Source: Citrobacter amalonaticus (GTDB lineage: Bacteria > Pseudomonadota > Gammaproteobacteria > Enterobacterales > Enterobacteriaceae). From it: a stretch of 64,000 bases of DNA. Made by a program: the position numbers and the translations under genes. The stretch lies in the NCBI RefSeq assembly GCF_002918555.1, contig NZ_PQMB01000003.1:683318-747317 (forward strand), written 5' to 3'. Shown one piece after another: positions 16,132 to 24,769 of the stretch (position 1 is its first letter; each line of letters starts with the position of its first letter). The notes below the pieces were generated by a model that searched no databases, was not told the origin of the DNA, and saw only the letters and a program-made list of their open reading frames with translations.

Positions 16132-17127
16132 ATGATTACCAATAATACGATTAAAAGCGTAGGGATTAGCGTACCCAGTTTAACGTTTGGGGCAGCCAGT
16201 CTGGCTAATTTATTTAAAACTCTGAGCAATAGTGAAGCGATGGCGATTGTTGATAAGGCCATTCAGGTTGGTTGGCGCTACTTCGACACGGCGCCTCATT
16301 ATGGGAGTGGTTTATCAGAGCTGCGTTTAGGCCTGGGATTACGCGGTCTCGAGCGGAGTGAATATGTATTATCAACCAAGGTTGGTCGTTTACTGCAATC
16401 CAGAAAACAGCAGCCAGGGCTTGAGGCTGGGGAATTCTTTTTTGAGGAAAATCCATTTAATCGCCTCGCTGACTACTCTTACTCCGGCATTATGCGTTCT
16501 TATGAAGACTCTATTCAGCGTCTGGCAACCCGCTATATCGATATTCTGTATGTCCACGACCTCGGGACTTATACCTACGGTAATACGGAGACAGAACGTC
16601 AGCATTTCAAGACCTTCTGCGATTCTGGTCAGAAGGCGCTGGAGGAATTGAAGCGTAATGGCGATATCAGAGCCTGGGGGGTTGGTGCGAATGAAGAGGC
16701 CATTCTGATTGAGGTAATGGAAAACGCCGCGCCGGATATTTTTATGCTTGCGAACCGTTATAACCTGCTGGAAACCGATCGCCAGACATTTTTTGACAAG
16801 TGTGAGGAAAACAACGTGTCAGTGGCCGTTGCCGCACCGTTCGCGACCGGAATTCTGGTCGCAAAAGATAAAGCCGCTGCGCTGTATGAATACGGCTCTG
16901 CGCCTGCTGACGTTATCGAAAAAGTCAATGCCATTGATTCATTGTGTGCAAAACATGGCGTGCCAATTGGTGCCGCAGCGCTGCAATTTCCGTTAAGGAA
17001 TAAGAATGTTGTGACCGTAACCTGTGGTGTTCAGTCTGTCGAACAGGCTCTCGATAATTACTCATGGGCCAACTGGAATATTCCGCAGGCGTTGTGGGAC
17101 GACCTCGCCTCTGTCGGAATTAAATAA
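16132..17127 (+). CDS. Aldo/keto reductase, aldose 1-dehydrogenase-like
   Basis: A 331-residue aldo/keto reductase with the catalytic tetrad Asp52, Tyr57, Lys83 and His142 (FDTAPHYGSG, STKVGR, LYVHDLG). The GSGLSELRLGLGLRGLER segment is typical of the D-threo-aldose/L-fucose 1-dehydrogenase group, which oxidises free sugars at C1 to lactones with NAD(P)+. It supplies the first oxidative step of block C; the lactonase and dehydratase of the same operon would follow. GGAG lies 8 nt before the ATG, and the gene follows EIIC after 28 nt. Confidence 0.87.
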   Translation: MITNNTIKSVGISVPSLTFGAASLANLFKTLSNSEAMAIVDKAIQVGWRYFDTAPHYGSGLSELRLGLGLRGLERSEYVLSTKVGRLLQSRKQQPGLEAGEFFFEENPFNRLADYSYSGIMRSYEDSIQRLATRYIDILYVHDLGTYTYGNTETERQHFKTFCDSGQKALEELKRNGDIRAWGVGANEEAILIEVMENAAPDIFMLANRYNLLETDRQTFFDKCEENNVSVAVAAPFATGILVAKDKAAALYEYGSAPADVIEKVNAIDSLCAKHGVPIGAAALQFPLRNKNVVTVTCGVQSVEQALDNYSWANWNIPQALWDDLASVGIK

Positions 17128-17173
17128 CCGTAGTATGAACTCTCGCACAAAGATAAACAGACATTGAGGATGT

Positions 17174-18274
17174 ATGAAAATAATTAAAGCCGAAATCTTT
17201 ATGGTTGATTTAAAACCTAAAGTGAAACGTGTTGATGCCATTCAGTCATTTGTTTCCCAGGAGACGCCGATTATTCGTTTAACCACATCAAGTGGAGAGA
17301 TCGGCGAAGGATATACCTACACAATCGGCACTGGCGGTTCCTCTGTGGTTGCGCTACTGCGGGATCATCTGCTGCCGAAGCTGATTGGTCAGGATGCAAC
17401 CATGATTGAAGGGATCTGGGAATCGTTGCTGTTTTCGACCCATGCCACGTCGGTAGGAGCAATTACCTCTCTCGCATTGGCCGCTATTGATACCGCGTTA
17501 TGGGATTTGAAGTGTAAGCGTATGAATTTGCCTCTTTATAAGGTGGCGGGTGGGGCGAAGTCGCGTATGAAGTTGTATACCACCGAGGGCGGTTGGCTGC
17601 ACTTAAGTACACAGGAACTGGTTGATGATGCGCTGCTCGTTAAGGGACAAGGCTTTTGCGGCTCCAAAATCAAAATTGGGTCGGAAAGCCCGGTGCATGA
17701 TGTTGAACGTTTGCAGGCGGTACGTGATGCGGTAGGCGATGAGTACGTCATCATGACCGACTGCAACCAGGCGTTCAAGTTCTCAGAAGCGAAGCAACGC
17801 GCCGCCCTGCTGGCACCGCTCAATATTTCATGGATTGAAGAACCGTTCCTTGCTCATGATGTTGACTCCCATGAAAAACTGTGTGAATCAACCACCATTC
17901 CGGTTGCGGTGGGGGAATCCATTTATTCTATACAGCACTTCAAAGAATACCTGCAAAATAATGCCGCAGATATTATACAAGTTGACGTTGCGCGCATTGG
18001 CGGAATTACCCCCTGGCTGAAAGTCGCGCATATGGCTGAATGCTTTAATAAGATCGTCTGCCCTCATTTCTTAATGGAACTACATATATCGTTATGCTGT
18101 GCTATCACCAACAGCCGTTGGCTGGAGTATATTCCACAGCTCGATAGCATTACCCTTAGCAAAGTAAATATCAGTGAAGGTTTTGCTTTCCCGCCAGAAG
18201 AACCGGGGTTAGGGATCCAGTGGGACTGGCAGAAAATCAATGCTGAAACCGTGCTTTATCACGTCATCGAATAA
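17174..18274 (+). CDS. Enolase-superfamily acid-sugar dehydratase (MR subgroup)
   Basis: A 366-residue mandelate racemase/muconate lactonising superfamily protein. The KxK base is Lys165/Lys167, the metal ligands are Asp196, Glu222 and Glu248, and the Asp271-His298 dyad is present, which together define the mandelate racemase subgroup that includes many acid-sugar dehydratases. In context it would remove water from the linear aldonate to give a 2-keto-3-deoxy acid, the substrate of the next enzyme. Exact sugar specificity (fuconate, rhamnonate, arabinonate and others) cannot be read from the motifs. Confidence 0.86.
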   Translation: MKIIKAEIFMVDLKPKVKRVDAIQSFVSQETPIIRLTTSSGEIGEGYTYTIGTGGSSVVALLRDHLLPKLIGQDATMIEGIWESLLFSTHATSVGAITSLALAAIDTALWDLKCKRMNLPLYKVAGGAKSRMKLYTTEGGWLHLSTQELVDDALLVKGQGFCGSKIKIGSESPVHDVERLQAVRDAVGDEYVIMTDCNQAFKFSEAKQRAALLAPLNISWIEEPFLAHDVDSHEKLCESTTIPVAVGESIYSIQHFKEYLQNNAADIIQVDVARIGGITPWLKVAHMAECFNKIVCPHFLMELHISLCCAITNSRWLEYIPQLDSITLSKVNISEGFAFPPEEPGLGIQWDWQKINAETVLYHVIE

Positions 18275-18303
18275 CGCTGCTATTGTTTTATCTGGAGAAT
18301 ATT

Positions 18304-19209
18304 ATGTCTGAAAAAAATGGCCCGTTTCATGGCGCATGGTGTCCTTCGATTACGCCCTTTAATGAACAAGGGAATATCGATTTACCGGCACTTCAGCAGC
18401 ATTTTCAACGTCTGGAAGAGGCAGGGACTGATGTTATTTTGCTGATGGGGAGCATTGGGGAGTTCACGTCGTTAACGCTGGATGAACGGCTGCAATTAAT
18501 CCGTGAAGCACGGAAAATGTCACCGCTTCCGATGGTGGTCAATATCTCCACCACTTGCATGACCGATATGCTACGTCTGGCGGAAGAAGCCTGGGATTGT
18601 GAATATCAGGCGGTAATGATTTTGCCGCATTACTATTTTCAGCAAACGCCGATTCAGCTGCTGTCATACTATCGCGAGCTGGGACAACGTCTGCGCGGTA
18701 AATGGTTCGCCTATAACTTCCCTGCGCGGACGGGATGCGATTTGGACGCGGCGCTGGTCGCACAACTCGCGGAGGAATTTCCCAATTTTGCCGGGGTTAA
18801 GGACACGGTGGATTGCCTGTCACATACCCGCGCGATTATTCAGGCCGTTAAGCCCGTCAGATGCGATTTCGCCGTCCTGTCCGGTTATGATGAATATCTT
18901 ATTCCCAATCTGTTGGCCGGTGGCGCAGGCGTTATCTCTGGCTTGAATAATATCTGCCCGGAGCTGTTTGTACAGGCAATCAAATCCTGGGAAGGAAATG
19001 ATGTGGTGCAGCTTAATCATATCCAGCGTGAGATTAGCCGCCTTTCCAGTATTTATACAATAGGTAATGATTTTGTTACTACCATAAAAACGACAGTGGC
19101 GCGTAAGTTTCAATATGCCGGGGAAAAATCGCGGAGCTTCGCGGGTGAATTAACAGAACATGAATGCCGGTCCATTGATATATTGTTTGATATCAAAGAC
19201 GCATATTAA
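18304..19209 (+). CDS. DHDPS/NAL-family aldolase (2-keto-3-deoxy-aldonate aldolase candidate)
   Basis: A 301-residue class I aldolase of the dihydrodipicolinate synthase/N-acetylneuraminate lyase family. GSIGEFTSLTLDER (49-62) is the substrate loop, YNFPARTG has the catalytic Tyr137, and GVKDT carries the Schiff-base Lys166. Biosynthetic DapA would not be expected here; family members in catabolic operons split 2-keto-3-deoxy acids to pyruvate plus an aldehyde. The start at 18304 has CTGGAGA 7 nt upstream and is preferred over the TTG at 18283. The alcohol dehydrogenase follows after 12 nt. Confidence 0.87.
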   Translation: MSEKNGPFHGAWCPSITPFNEQGNIDLPALQQHFQRLEEAGTDVILLMGSIGEFTSLTLDERLQLIREARKMSPLPMVVNISTTCMTDMLRLAEEAWDCEYQAVMILPHYYFQQTPIQLLSYYRELGQRLRGKWFAYNFPARTGCDLDAALVAQLAEEFPNFAGVKDTVDCLSHTRAIIQAVKPVRCDFAVLSGYDEYLIPNLLAGGAGVISGLNNICPELFVQAIKSWEGNDVVQLNHIQREISRLSSIYTIGNDFVTTIKTTVARKFQYAGEKSRSFAGELTEHECRSIDILFDIKDAY

Positions 19210-19221
19210 AAGGAGTGCGAA

Positions 19222-20373
19222 ATGGCTCATCGGATGATTTTAAACGAAACCTCATATTTTGGTTCAGGCTCAATTAGCTGTATTGTTGATGAAGTAAAAA
19301 AACGGGGTTTCAGAAAGGCACTGGTAGTTACTGATGAGGATCTTATTCTTTTCAGGGTTGCGACTAAGGTCCTTGATATACTTGATAGCGCGGGGTTGCC
19401 CTACAGCGTATTTGATAAAGTTATCCCTAATCCTTGTATTGATGTGGTTCAGAAAGGCGTTGAGGCGTTCAAACAATCGGGCGCTGATTATTTGATAGCA
19501 ATTGGCGGCGGCTCGCCACAGGATACCTGTAAGGCGGTGGGGATTATCATTAATAATCCAGAATTTGCAGATGTTCGCAGCCTGGAAGGAGGCGCCGATA
19601 CTAAAAATGCGGCTGTTCCGATGATCGCCATCCCAACTACCGCGGGTACGGCAGCGGAAGTGACCATCAACTACGTGATTACCGATGTTCAGAACCGACG
19701 TAAGTTCGTTTGCTATGATCCACACGCTATCCCGGTGGTGGCAATTATCGATGCGGAAATGATGGCCAGTATGCCGGCCAGCCTGAAGGCGGCAACCGGT
19801 GTGGATGCGCTGACCCATGCCATTGAAGGATACCTTACTAAGGGGGCATGGGAGTTAACGGATACGTTGCACCTGAAGGCTATTGAGGTGATTGGCCGCT
19901 CGCTACGCGCTTCAGTACAGGGGGATGCGCAGGGCGTTGAAGACATGGCGCTGGGGCAATATATTGCCGGGATGGGCTTCTCTAACGTGGGGCTGGGCCT
20001 GGTTCACGGCATGGCGCATCCGCTGGGAGCGTTCTACGGTACGCCGCATGGCGTCGCCAACGCGGTGCTGTTGCCGCATATCATGGCTTACAACGCCGGT
20101 TCCACGGGCGATAAGTATCGCGATATCGCTGTTGCTCTGGGCAATCTGCACGCCGCAACACTGCCGATTGCTGAAGCACGTCAGGCGGCGATTGAGGCGG
20201 TATCCCAGCTTAACCGGGATGTTAATATTCCCACCAGGCTGCGTGATTTGGGGATGAAAGAAGAAGATATTGACGCTCTGGCCGCCGCCGCAATGGCAGA
20301 TATTTGCACCAGTGGTAACCCACGTGATACCAATGTGGAAGAGATTAAAGCCCTTTACCGCCAGATTTATTAA
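19222..20373 (+). CDS. Iron-dependent group III alcohol dehydrogenase, FucO (lactaldehyde reductase)-like
   Basis: A 383-residue protein of FucO length (382). It has the nucleotide motif GGGSPQDTCKAVGI near residue 96 and metal ligands Asp195, His199, His262 and His276 (GVDALTHAIEGY, LVHGMAHPLGAFYGTPHG). FucO reduces L-lactaldehyde to 1,2-propanediol, or glycolaldehyde to ethylene glycol, and reoxidises NADH. In this operon it would dispose of the aldehyde released by the aldolase, which points to a 6-deoxyhexose (lactaldehyde) or pentose (glycolaldehyde) as the starting sugar. AAGGAG precedes the ATG. Confidence 0.88.
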   Translation: MAHRMILNETSYFGSGSISCIVDEVKKRGFRKALVVTDEDLILFRVATKVLDILDSAGLPYSVFDKVIPNPCIDVVQKGVEAFKQSGADYLIAIGGGSPQDTCKAVGIIINNPEFADVRSLEGGADTKNAAVPMIAIPTTAGTAAEVTINYVITDVQNRRKFVCYDPHAIPVVAIIDAEMMASMPASLKAATGVDALTHAIEGYLTKGAWELTDTLHLKAIEVIGRSLRASVQGDAQGVEDMALGQYIAGMGFSNVGLGLVHGMAHPLGAFYGTPHGVANAVLLPHIMAYNAGSTGDKYRDIAVALGNLHAATLPIAEARQAAIEAVSQLNRDVNIPTRLRDLGMKEEDIDALAAAAMADICTSGNPRDTNVEEIKALYRQIY

Positions 20374-20390
20374 TTTTTAATCGAACCGTC

Positions 20391-20410
20391 GACCGGTAGC
20401 AATACCGGTC
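20391..20410. terminator. Hairpin between block C operon and its convergent regulator
   Basis: GACCGGT/ACCGGTC with a 6-nt loop, in the 53-bp gap between the FucO-like stop and the GntR stop. No strong T-run; a likely shared terminator. Confidence 0.5.
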
Positions 20411-20426
20411 ACACTACGTTTGATGA

Positions 20427-21038
20427 TTATTGAAAACTGGAAAATAAGCGGTTATAAGAATTTTTGACGTGCTGAGCAATAGCCTCACGTGTCTGTTCAA
20501 TGTCGCGGGCGATAATTCCGTCGCAAATTTTCAGATGCTCTTCTGAAGAGTCAATAATAGAGTCGCTCTTCATCTTATCCGAACGTAACATACGCAATCT
20601 ATCGTAAATAAATGATAGCGTTTTAGTGACAATCGCATTGTGGCAGTCTGAAAGCAGCTGTTCATGCAATTCGTTATCAGCCTCAAGCAATAATGATGTA
20701 TTTTGTTGCTCAAATCCCGCTTCGATTTTATTTTTAATTGCCTGATAACATTGCGGAACCTGATTATCCCATGACAAATTTAGCACCATGATTTCAATAT
20801 CTTTTCTGATCTGGAAAATATCGCGGATTTCACTGAATGTAATGGGCTTTATGGTCTTGGTTTTATTTTTGGAAGGTTCGATCCAGCCTTCGGTCATCAG
20901 GCGAAAAAGAGCCTCCCGCAGCGGAGTACGGCTGACGTTGAGCTCCAGACACAGTTCATTTTCAGAAATAGCCCCTTTCAACTCATTGGCGATGATTTTG
21001 GCTTTTAACTGCTGATACGTTTTTTCGCTGATGTTCAT
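20427..21038 (-). CDS. GntR-family regulator, FCD subfamily, of block C
   Basis: A 203-residue GntR regulator with a winged helix in about residues 5-65 (QLKAKIIANELKGAISENELCLELNVSRTPLREALFRLMTEGWIE region) and a short FCD effector domain. It converges with the sugar-oxidation operon and probably controls it through TTGT-ACAA palindromes such as that at 13823-13836. The 5' region shows no clear ribosome site, so the ATG choice is only moderately sure. Confidence 0.85.
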   Translation of the reverse strand: MNISEKTYQQLKAKIIANELKGAISENELCLELNVSRTPLREALFRLMTEGWIEPSKNKTKTIKPITFSEIRDIFQIRKDIEIMVLNLSWDNQVPQCYQAIKNKIEAGFEQQNTSLLLEADNELHEQLLSDCHNAIVTKTLSFIYDRLRMLRSDKMKSDSIIDSSEEHLKICDGIIARDIEQTREAIAQHVKNSYNRLFSSFQ

Positions 21039-21287
21039 AGGCTGGGTTCAATGACGGTAATACTGCATGTTTAGTTATCTACAAATTAGCCGCTTGCTGC
21101 TATGAAATCAATGGGTAAGCCAGTCTGGCTGTTATAAGTGCGGCATCAGGCTGGCAATCATTTCAAACGGACGCTGTCCGCCAGCATAAACACAGAAGCA
21201 GAATAAGATGAGGTATCGGTGGCCTAACGTTGGTCATGCTCACATTTTTGATCGTCACACTTCTGCTTCTGATCCTGAACGAACAGA
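21039..21287. other. Junction between accessory block and core yqjH; inverted repeat
   Basis: About 250 bp without a gene at the accessory/core boundary. It contains an exact 11-bp inverted repeat, CAGAAGCAGAA (21193-21203) and TTCTGCTTCTG (21261-21271), whose second arm ends 17 bp from the yqjH stop. This could be a stem at the end of yqjH mRNA or a boundary scar. No tRNA seen. Confidence 0.4.
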
Positions 21288-22055
21288 CTATTTGTTATGC
21301 CAGTATGCCGCCGCGCGAACACGTTGCTGATCAAACGGTTCCTGCTCAAAGCGGCTGCTGAGGTGCTTAACCACCTTCCCTTCACCGGTAATCCAGATGA
21401 AGTAATCTTCCGTCGGGACGTGAAGTTGCGCCAGGCGTGCCGCTATCGCCTGCTCATCATGTGCCAGCCATTCGATAGTGAAACCATCAAGGTGAGCAAG
21501 ATAATCCCGATAAGCCGGATCCTGTACGCTCACCAGCGCTGTCACCTGCGGCTTCACCGCTAACCGGCTGAGCGCTTCCAGCCGTCGACGCAGAGCGGGC
21601 ATACCCGATTCGTCGCACACATAAACCTGATATGCGTAGTCCTCAGGGACAACCAGCGAGCCGCGCGGTCCGGCAATGGTAAGCGTATCGCCCTGACGTG
21701 CGTTCATTGCCCAGGCGCACGCGACGCCGCCATCATGGATAAAGAAATCCAGTGCCAGTTCATGCCGGGCTTCATCGTACAGCGGCGTGTAGTCCCGGGA
21801 TGCAGGGCGCACACCTTCGGCCCAGACGATCCCTTCATCCGTGACCGTCGGCGGCTGGAAATGGCTGCCCGGCTCCGGAAAAAAGACTTTGGTGTGATCG
21901 TCAAAACCGCGTGAGACAAAGCCTTCCAGCGCTTCGCCGCCGAGCACAATGCGCTGAAAACCCGCGCTGATACGCTCAACGCGCAGCACGGTCAGTTCGC
22001 GAAAACGCAGCTCATTACGAACGCGCTGTGGGTAGCGCGAGTGTTTATTTGTCAT
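21288..22055 (-). CDS. yqjH: NADPH-dependent ferric-chelate reductase YqjH (siderophore-interacting protein)
   Basis: A 255-residue siderophore-interacting protein (ViuB/YqjH family). The flavin-binding SRDYTP motif lies near residue 86 and the C-terminal NAD(P) domain follows. In E. coli the cytoplasmic enzyme uses FAD and NADPH to reduce ferric siderophores and release iron. It is divergent from yqjI; the intergenic region carries YqjI-type palindromes and a Fur-box-like sequence, matching the known control by YqjI (nickel) and Fur (iron). Confidence 0.95.
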   Translation of the reverse strand: MTNKHSRYPQRVRNELRFRELTVLRVERISAGFQRIVLGGEALEGFVSRGFDDHTKVFFPEPGSHFQPPTVTDEGIVWAEGVRPASRDYTPLYDEARHELALDFFIHDGGVACAWAMNARQGDTLTIAGPRGSLVVPEDYAYQVYVCDESGMPALRRRLEALSRLAVKPQVTALVSVQDPAYRDYLAHLDGFTIEWLAHDEQAIAARLAQLHVPTEDYFIWITGEGKVVKHLSSRFEQEPFDQQRVRAAAYWHNK

Positions 22056-22083
22056 TTTTTTCGCCTTCGTGATGATAATACGA

Positions 22084-22123
22084 TATATCTAAAATATTCA
22101 TTCAAATGATAATGATTGCTAAT
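22084..22123 (-). promoter_or_regulatory. yqjH control region: YqjI half-palindrome and Fur-box-like sequence
   Basis: TATATCTAAAATA at 22084-22096 resembles the YqjI repeat found near yqjI. AATGATAATGATTGCTAAT at 22105-22123 agrees with the 19-bp Fur consensus at roughly 13-14 positions. Both lie within 70 bp of the yqjH start. Confidence 0.55.
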
Positions 22124-22262
22124 CAGCAAGATTGCAAGCACTTTTTTGATATAGACACCTTTGGTTTTCAATACCTGCGAGCAAACAATTTCACAATTAA
22201 AATCAAAAGATTATAAAAAAAACCCAAACCGTTATTGCAATACTTTTCTTTTACGATATAAA

Positions 22263-22276
22263 TTAGATATATCTAA
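22263..22276. promoter_or_regulatory. YqjI operator (palindrome)
   Basis: The perfect 14-bp palindrome TTAGATATATCTAA lies 20 bp before the yqjI start at 22297, suiting autorepression by the PadR-type regulator. Confidence 0.65.
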
Positions 22277-22296
22277 AACAGATGAGAACACGAACG

Positions 22297-22896
22297 ATGA
22301 GACATCAATATGAAGGCTGCTGTCACGGTGAAAACCATCAGCATGAGGGATGCAGCAGGGAAGAAAGGGAACACCGCCATCACGGGCATGAGCAGGGTTG
22401 TGAACATCGACAGGGTAAAGGCGGCGGACGCCGCCAGCGCTTTTTCGGCCACGGCGAGTTACGTCTGGTGATCCTCGACATCCTCTCACGCGATGCCAGC
22501 CACGGTTACGAGCTAATCAAAGCGATTGAAACGCTGACTCAAGGCAACTACACCCCAAGTCCCGGCGTTATCTACCCGACGCTCGATTTCCTGCAGGATC
22601 AGGCGTTCATCAGCATCAGCGATGAAGAAGGGGGCCGTAAGCAGATCACCATTACGGAGCAAGGACAGCGGTGGCTGGAGGAAAACCATGAACATCTGGC
22701 ACACATTCAGGAACGCGTGAAAGCACGCAGCGTAGGGTTTGAATTACGCAAAAACCCACAGATGAAGCGTGCGCTGGATAACTTTAAAGCCGTGCTGGAT
22801 CTACGCGTGAATCATGGTGATACCAGCGACGCGCAGATCAAAAAAATTATCGGGATTATCGATCGCGCAGCGCTGGATATTACCCAACTGGATTAA
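22297..22896 (+). CDS. yqjI: PadR-family nickel-responsive regulator YqjI
   Basis: A 199-residue PadR-family repressor. The N-terminal extension (residues 1-40) is rich in His and Cys, as in E. coli YqjI, where it binds nickel or iron. The winged helix follows ([41 protein letters not shown]), then a helical dimerisation tail ending ITQLD. I placed the start at the second ATG (22297) because the first (22282) abuts the operator and E. coli begins at the MRH/MSH-like position. Its stop overlaps the stop of the convergent chemoreceptor gene by a few bases. Confidence 0.92.
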   Translation: MRHQYEGCCHGENHQHEGCSREEREHRHHGHEQGCEHRQGKGGGRRQRFFGHGELRLVILDILSRDASHGYELIKAIETLTQGNYTPSPGVIYPTLDFLQDQAFISISDEEGGRKQITITEQGQRWLEENHEHLAHIQERVKARSVGFELRKNPQMKRALDNFKAVLDLRVNHGDTSDAQIKKIIGIIDRAALDITQLD

Positions 22897-24458
22897 GCAG
22901 GCCGTGCGTCGTCCTCACGTATGCGGAACACGTTAACCATCTCTTTTAAGTGCAACGCCTGCTCGTTCAGCGAAGCCGCTGCCGCAACAGACTCTTCCAC
23001 CAGGCTGGAGTTTTGTTGCGTGGTAGCGTCAATCAGGCTAATCGCGCTGTTAATCTGCGAAATACCATCAGTCTGCTCGCGGCTGGCCTGGCCAATTTCC
23101 CGCAGTATCACGTCCATCTCCTCAACATTTTGCACCATGCCGTTGATCAACACGTTGGCCTTCTCTACCAGATCCATTCCCTCCTGAGTCTGGCTGCCGG
23201 AGTCTTCAATCAGGTTGCGGATCTCGCTGGCGGAAGAGGCGCTTTTTTGCGCCAGTTGACGAACTTCTCCGGCCACCACCGCAAATCCCCGACCATGCTC
23301 CCCGGCGCGGGCAGCTTCGACAGCCGCGTTGAGCGCCAGGATATTGGTCTGGAAGGCAATAGAATCGATCAGATTGATGATGTCTGACATCCGGTTGGCC
23401 GTTTCATTAATCACGCGCATTTTCTGCGTGACCTGGTTCATCATCTCACCATTGTTTTTCACCACTGTCGCCGCCCCGGCTGAAAGCTTTGTCGCTTCGC
23501 TGGTATGTTCCGCGGTGTTTTTTACCGTTGCGGTAATCTGTTCCATAGAGGCCGCAGTCTGCTCGACAGAGCTGGCCTGCTCTTCCGTACGCGCCGCCAG
23601 ATCCTCGTTCCCGGCGACAATCTGTGCCGCCGCACTGGAAATATTCTCAGAGCCGTGTTGTACTTCCTGCACAATCTCCCGCAGACGAATATTCATTGTC
23701 ATTAGCGCCTGCAACAGCACACCGGTTTCATCTTTTTGCGTCGTGCTGACGCTGCGGGTCAAATCCCCCTGGGCAATCGCCCCGGCAAACTGAACAGCCT
23801 CATTGAGCGGACGGGTTATGGAACGGACGATATAGCAGCCCATCACGCAGCCGACGACAATGCTAATCAGCGCCAGAATAATCAATAACGCCCGGTTAGT
23901 TTTAAAATCACGTTCAACCTGCGCGCCATCATTGACCATCTGCGCATCTTCAAGAGTGATCAGCTCCTGTACCTTCGCTTTATACGCCTGCTGGATCGCC
24001 ATCGTGGTGGTCATCATCTCCTGCATCGCGGCCTGGCGGTCGTAGTTTTGTAGCGCCTGCAGAATACGGAACCGCGAGGCGAGGTACTGCTCGCGTACGT
24101 CGCGGATCCCGGCAATAATTGCTTGCGATTCAGCGTTGAGTGCCATATTGCTGAGGTCATCGAGAAGCAGCGTGATCTGCTGGCTCATCGCCTCCATCCT
24201 CTTCTCCGCCCCCTGGCTCCACTTCCCTTCCTCATCCATTAGCACCAGCTGCTGGGTATTGACAAAATCCTGGAAATTGTCGATTAGCCTGTTGGCTTTT
24301 ACCGTAATGGGATAGTCGTTATTAATGATATTCTGCATACCACTATTAGCCCGATCCAGGCTAAACAGGGACAGGCCCGAACTCACCATCATCAGTACAA
24401 TTAACAAGCCAAATGCGACAAATAATTTCGAGCGAATCTTAACGTTACGCAAAAACAT
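22893..24458 (-). CDS. Methyl-accepting chemotaxis protein (McpC-like)
   Basis: A 521-residue chemoreceptor. Helix TM1 is at about 12-32, a four-helix-bundle periplasmic domain follows, TM2 is at about 190-212, then come a HAMP domain and the signalling domain with the invariant hairpin tip ([21 protein letters not shown]). The C-terminus (REDDARPA) lacks the NWETF pentapeptide that recruits CheR/CheB, so methylation probably depends on other receptors. It sits between yqjI and aer, absent there in E. coli K-12; Salmonella McpC occupies this position. The sigma-28 promoter at 24497-24523 places it in the flagellar class 3 regulon. Ligand unknown. Confidence 0.93.
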   Translation of the reverse strand: MFLRNVKIRSKLFVAFGLLIVLMMVSSGLSLFSLDRANSGMQNIINNDYPITVKANRLIDNFQDFVNTQQLVLMDEEGKWSQGAEKRMEAMSQQITLLLDDLSNMALNAESQAIIAGIRDVREQYLASRFRILQALQNYDRQAAMQEMMTTTMAIQQAYKAKVQELITLEDAQMVNDGAQVERDFKTNRALLIILALISIVVGCVMGCYIVRSITRPLNEAVQFAGAIAQGDLTRSVSTTQKDETGVLLQALMTMNIRLREIVQEVQHGSENISSAAAQIVAGNEDLAARTEEQASSVEQTAASMEQITATVKNTAEHTSEATKLSAGAATVVKNNGEMMNQVTQKMRVINETANRMSDIINLIDSIAFQTNILALNAAVEAARAGEHGRGFAVVAGEVRQLAQKSASSASEIRNLIEDSGSQTQEGMDLVEKANVLINGMVQNVEEMDVILREIGQASREQTDGISQINSAISLIDATTQQNSSLVEESVAAAASLNEQALHLKEMVNVFRIREDDARPA

Positions 24459-24496
24459 ATTCCCCTCCTGGAGATTTTTTTCTAAGACAAATAGCG

Positions 24497-24523
24497 TTAT
24501 CGGTAAGGAATCTCCTAACTTTA
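24497..24523 (-). promoter_or_regulatory. Sigma-28 (FliA) promoter of the chemoreceptor gene
   Basis: On the minus strand TAAAGTTA, 11 nt, ACCGATAA, against the consensus TAAAGTTT-N11-GCCGATAA; 14 of 16 positions match. It lies about 40 bp before the start codon. Confidence 0.85.
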
Positions 24524-24722
24524 TGATATTGATCGCTTTTTAATTAATCGCGCTATTATGAAATAGCTTTCGACGATGAATGAAGCCAGACTTATCGTTA
24601 TATAAGTGATTTCTGAAGATTTAAATAAACGAAAGATAAGAGAAGATAAATTAATAACAAAAAATAATGAATTAATATGAAGACATTAATATTTAATATA
24701 TAATTAACATTAACGTTACAAT

Positions 24723-24748
24723 AACGCTTACCGGAGAGGGTAAGCGTT
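24723..24748. terminator. Hairpin downstream of aer
   Basis: A 10-bp perfect stem, AACGCTTACC/GGTAAGCGTT, with a 6-nt loop, just past the aer stop; only short T-runs flank it. The remaining AT-rich gap (24524-24722) shows no gene. Confidence 0.55.
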
Positions 24749-24769
24749 TGAAGGGAAAATACCGGGAAA

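Noticed and set aside
18304..19209. Reading this gene as lysine-pathway dapA
   Set aside because: The operon is catabolic, and the paralogous family includes many 2-keto-3-deoxy acid aldolases; a second dapA here has no support.
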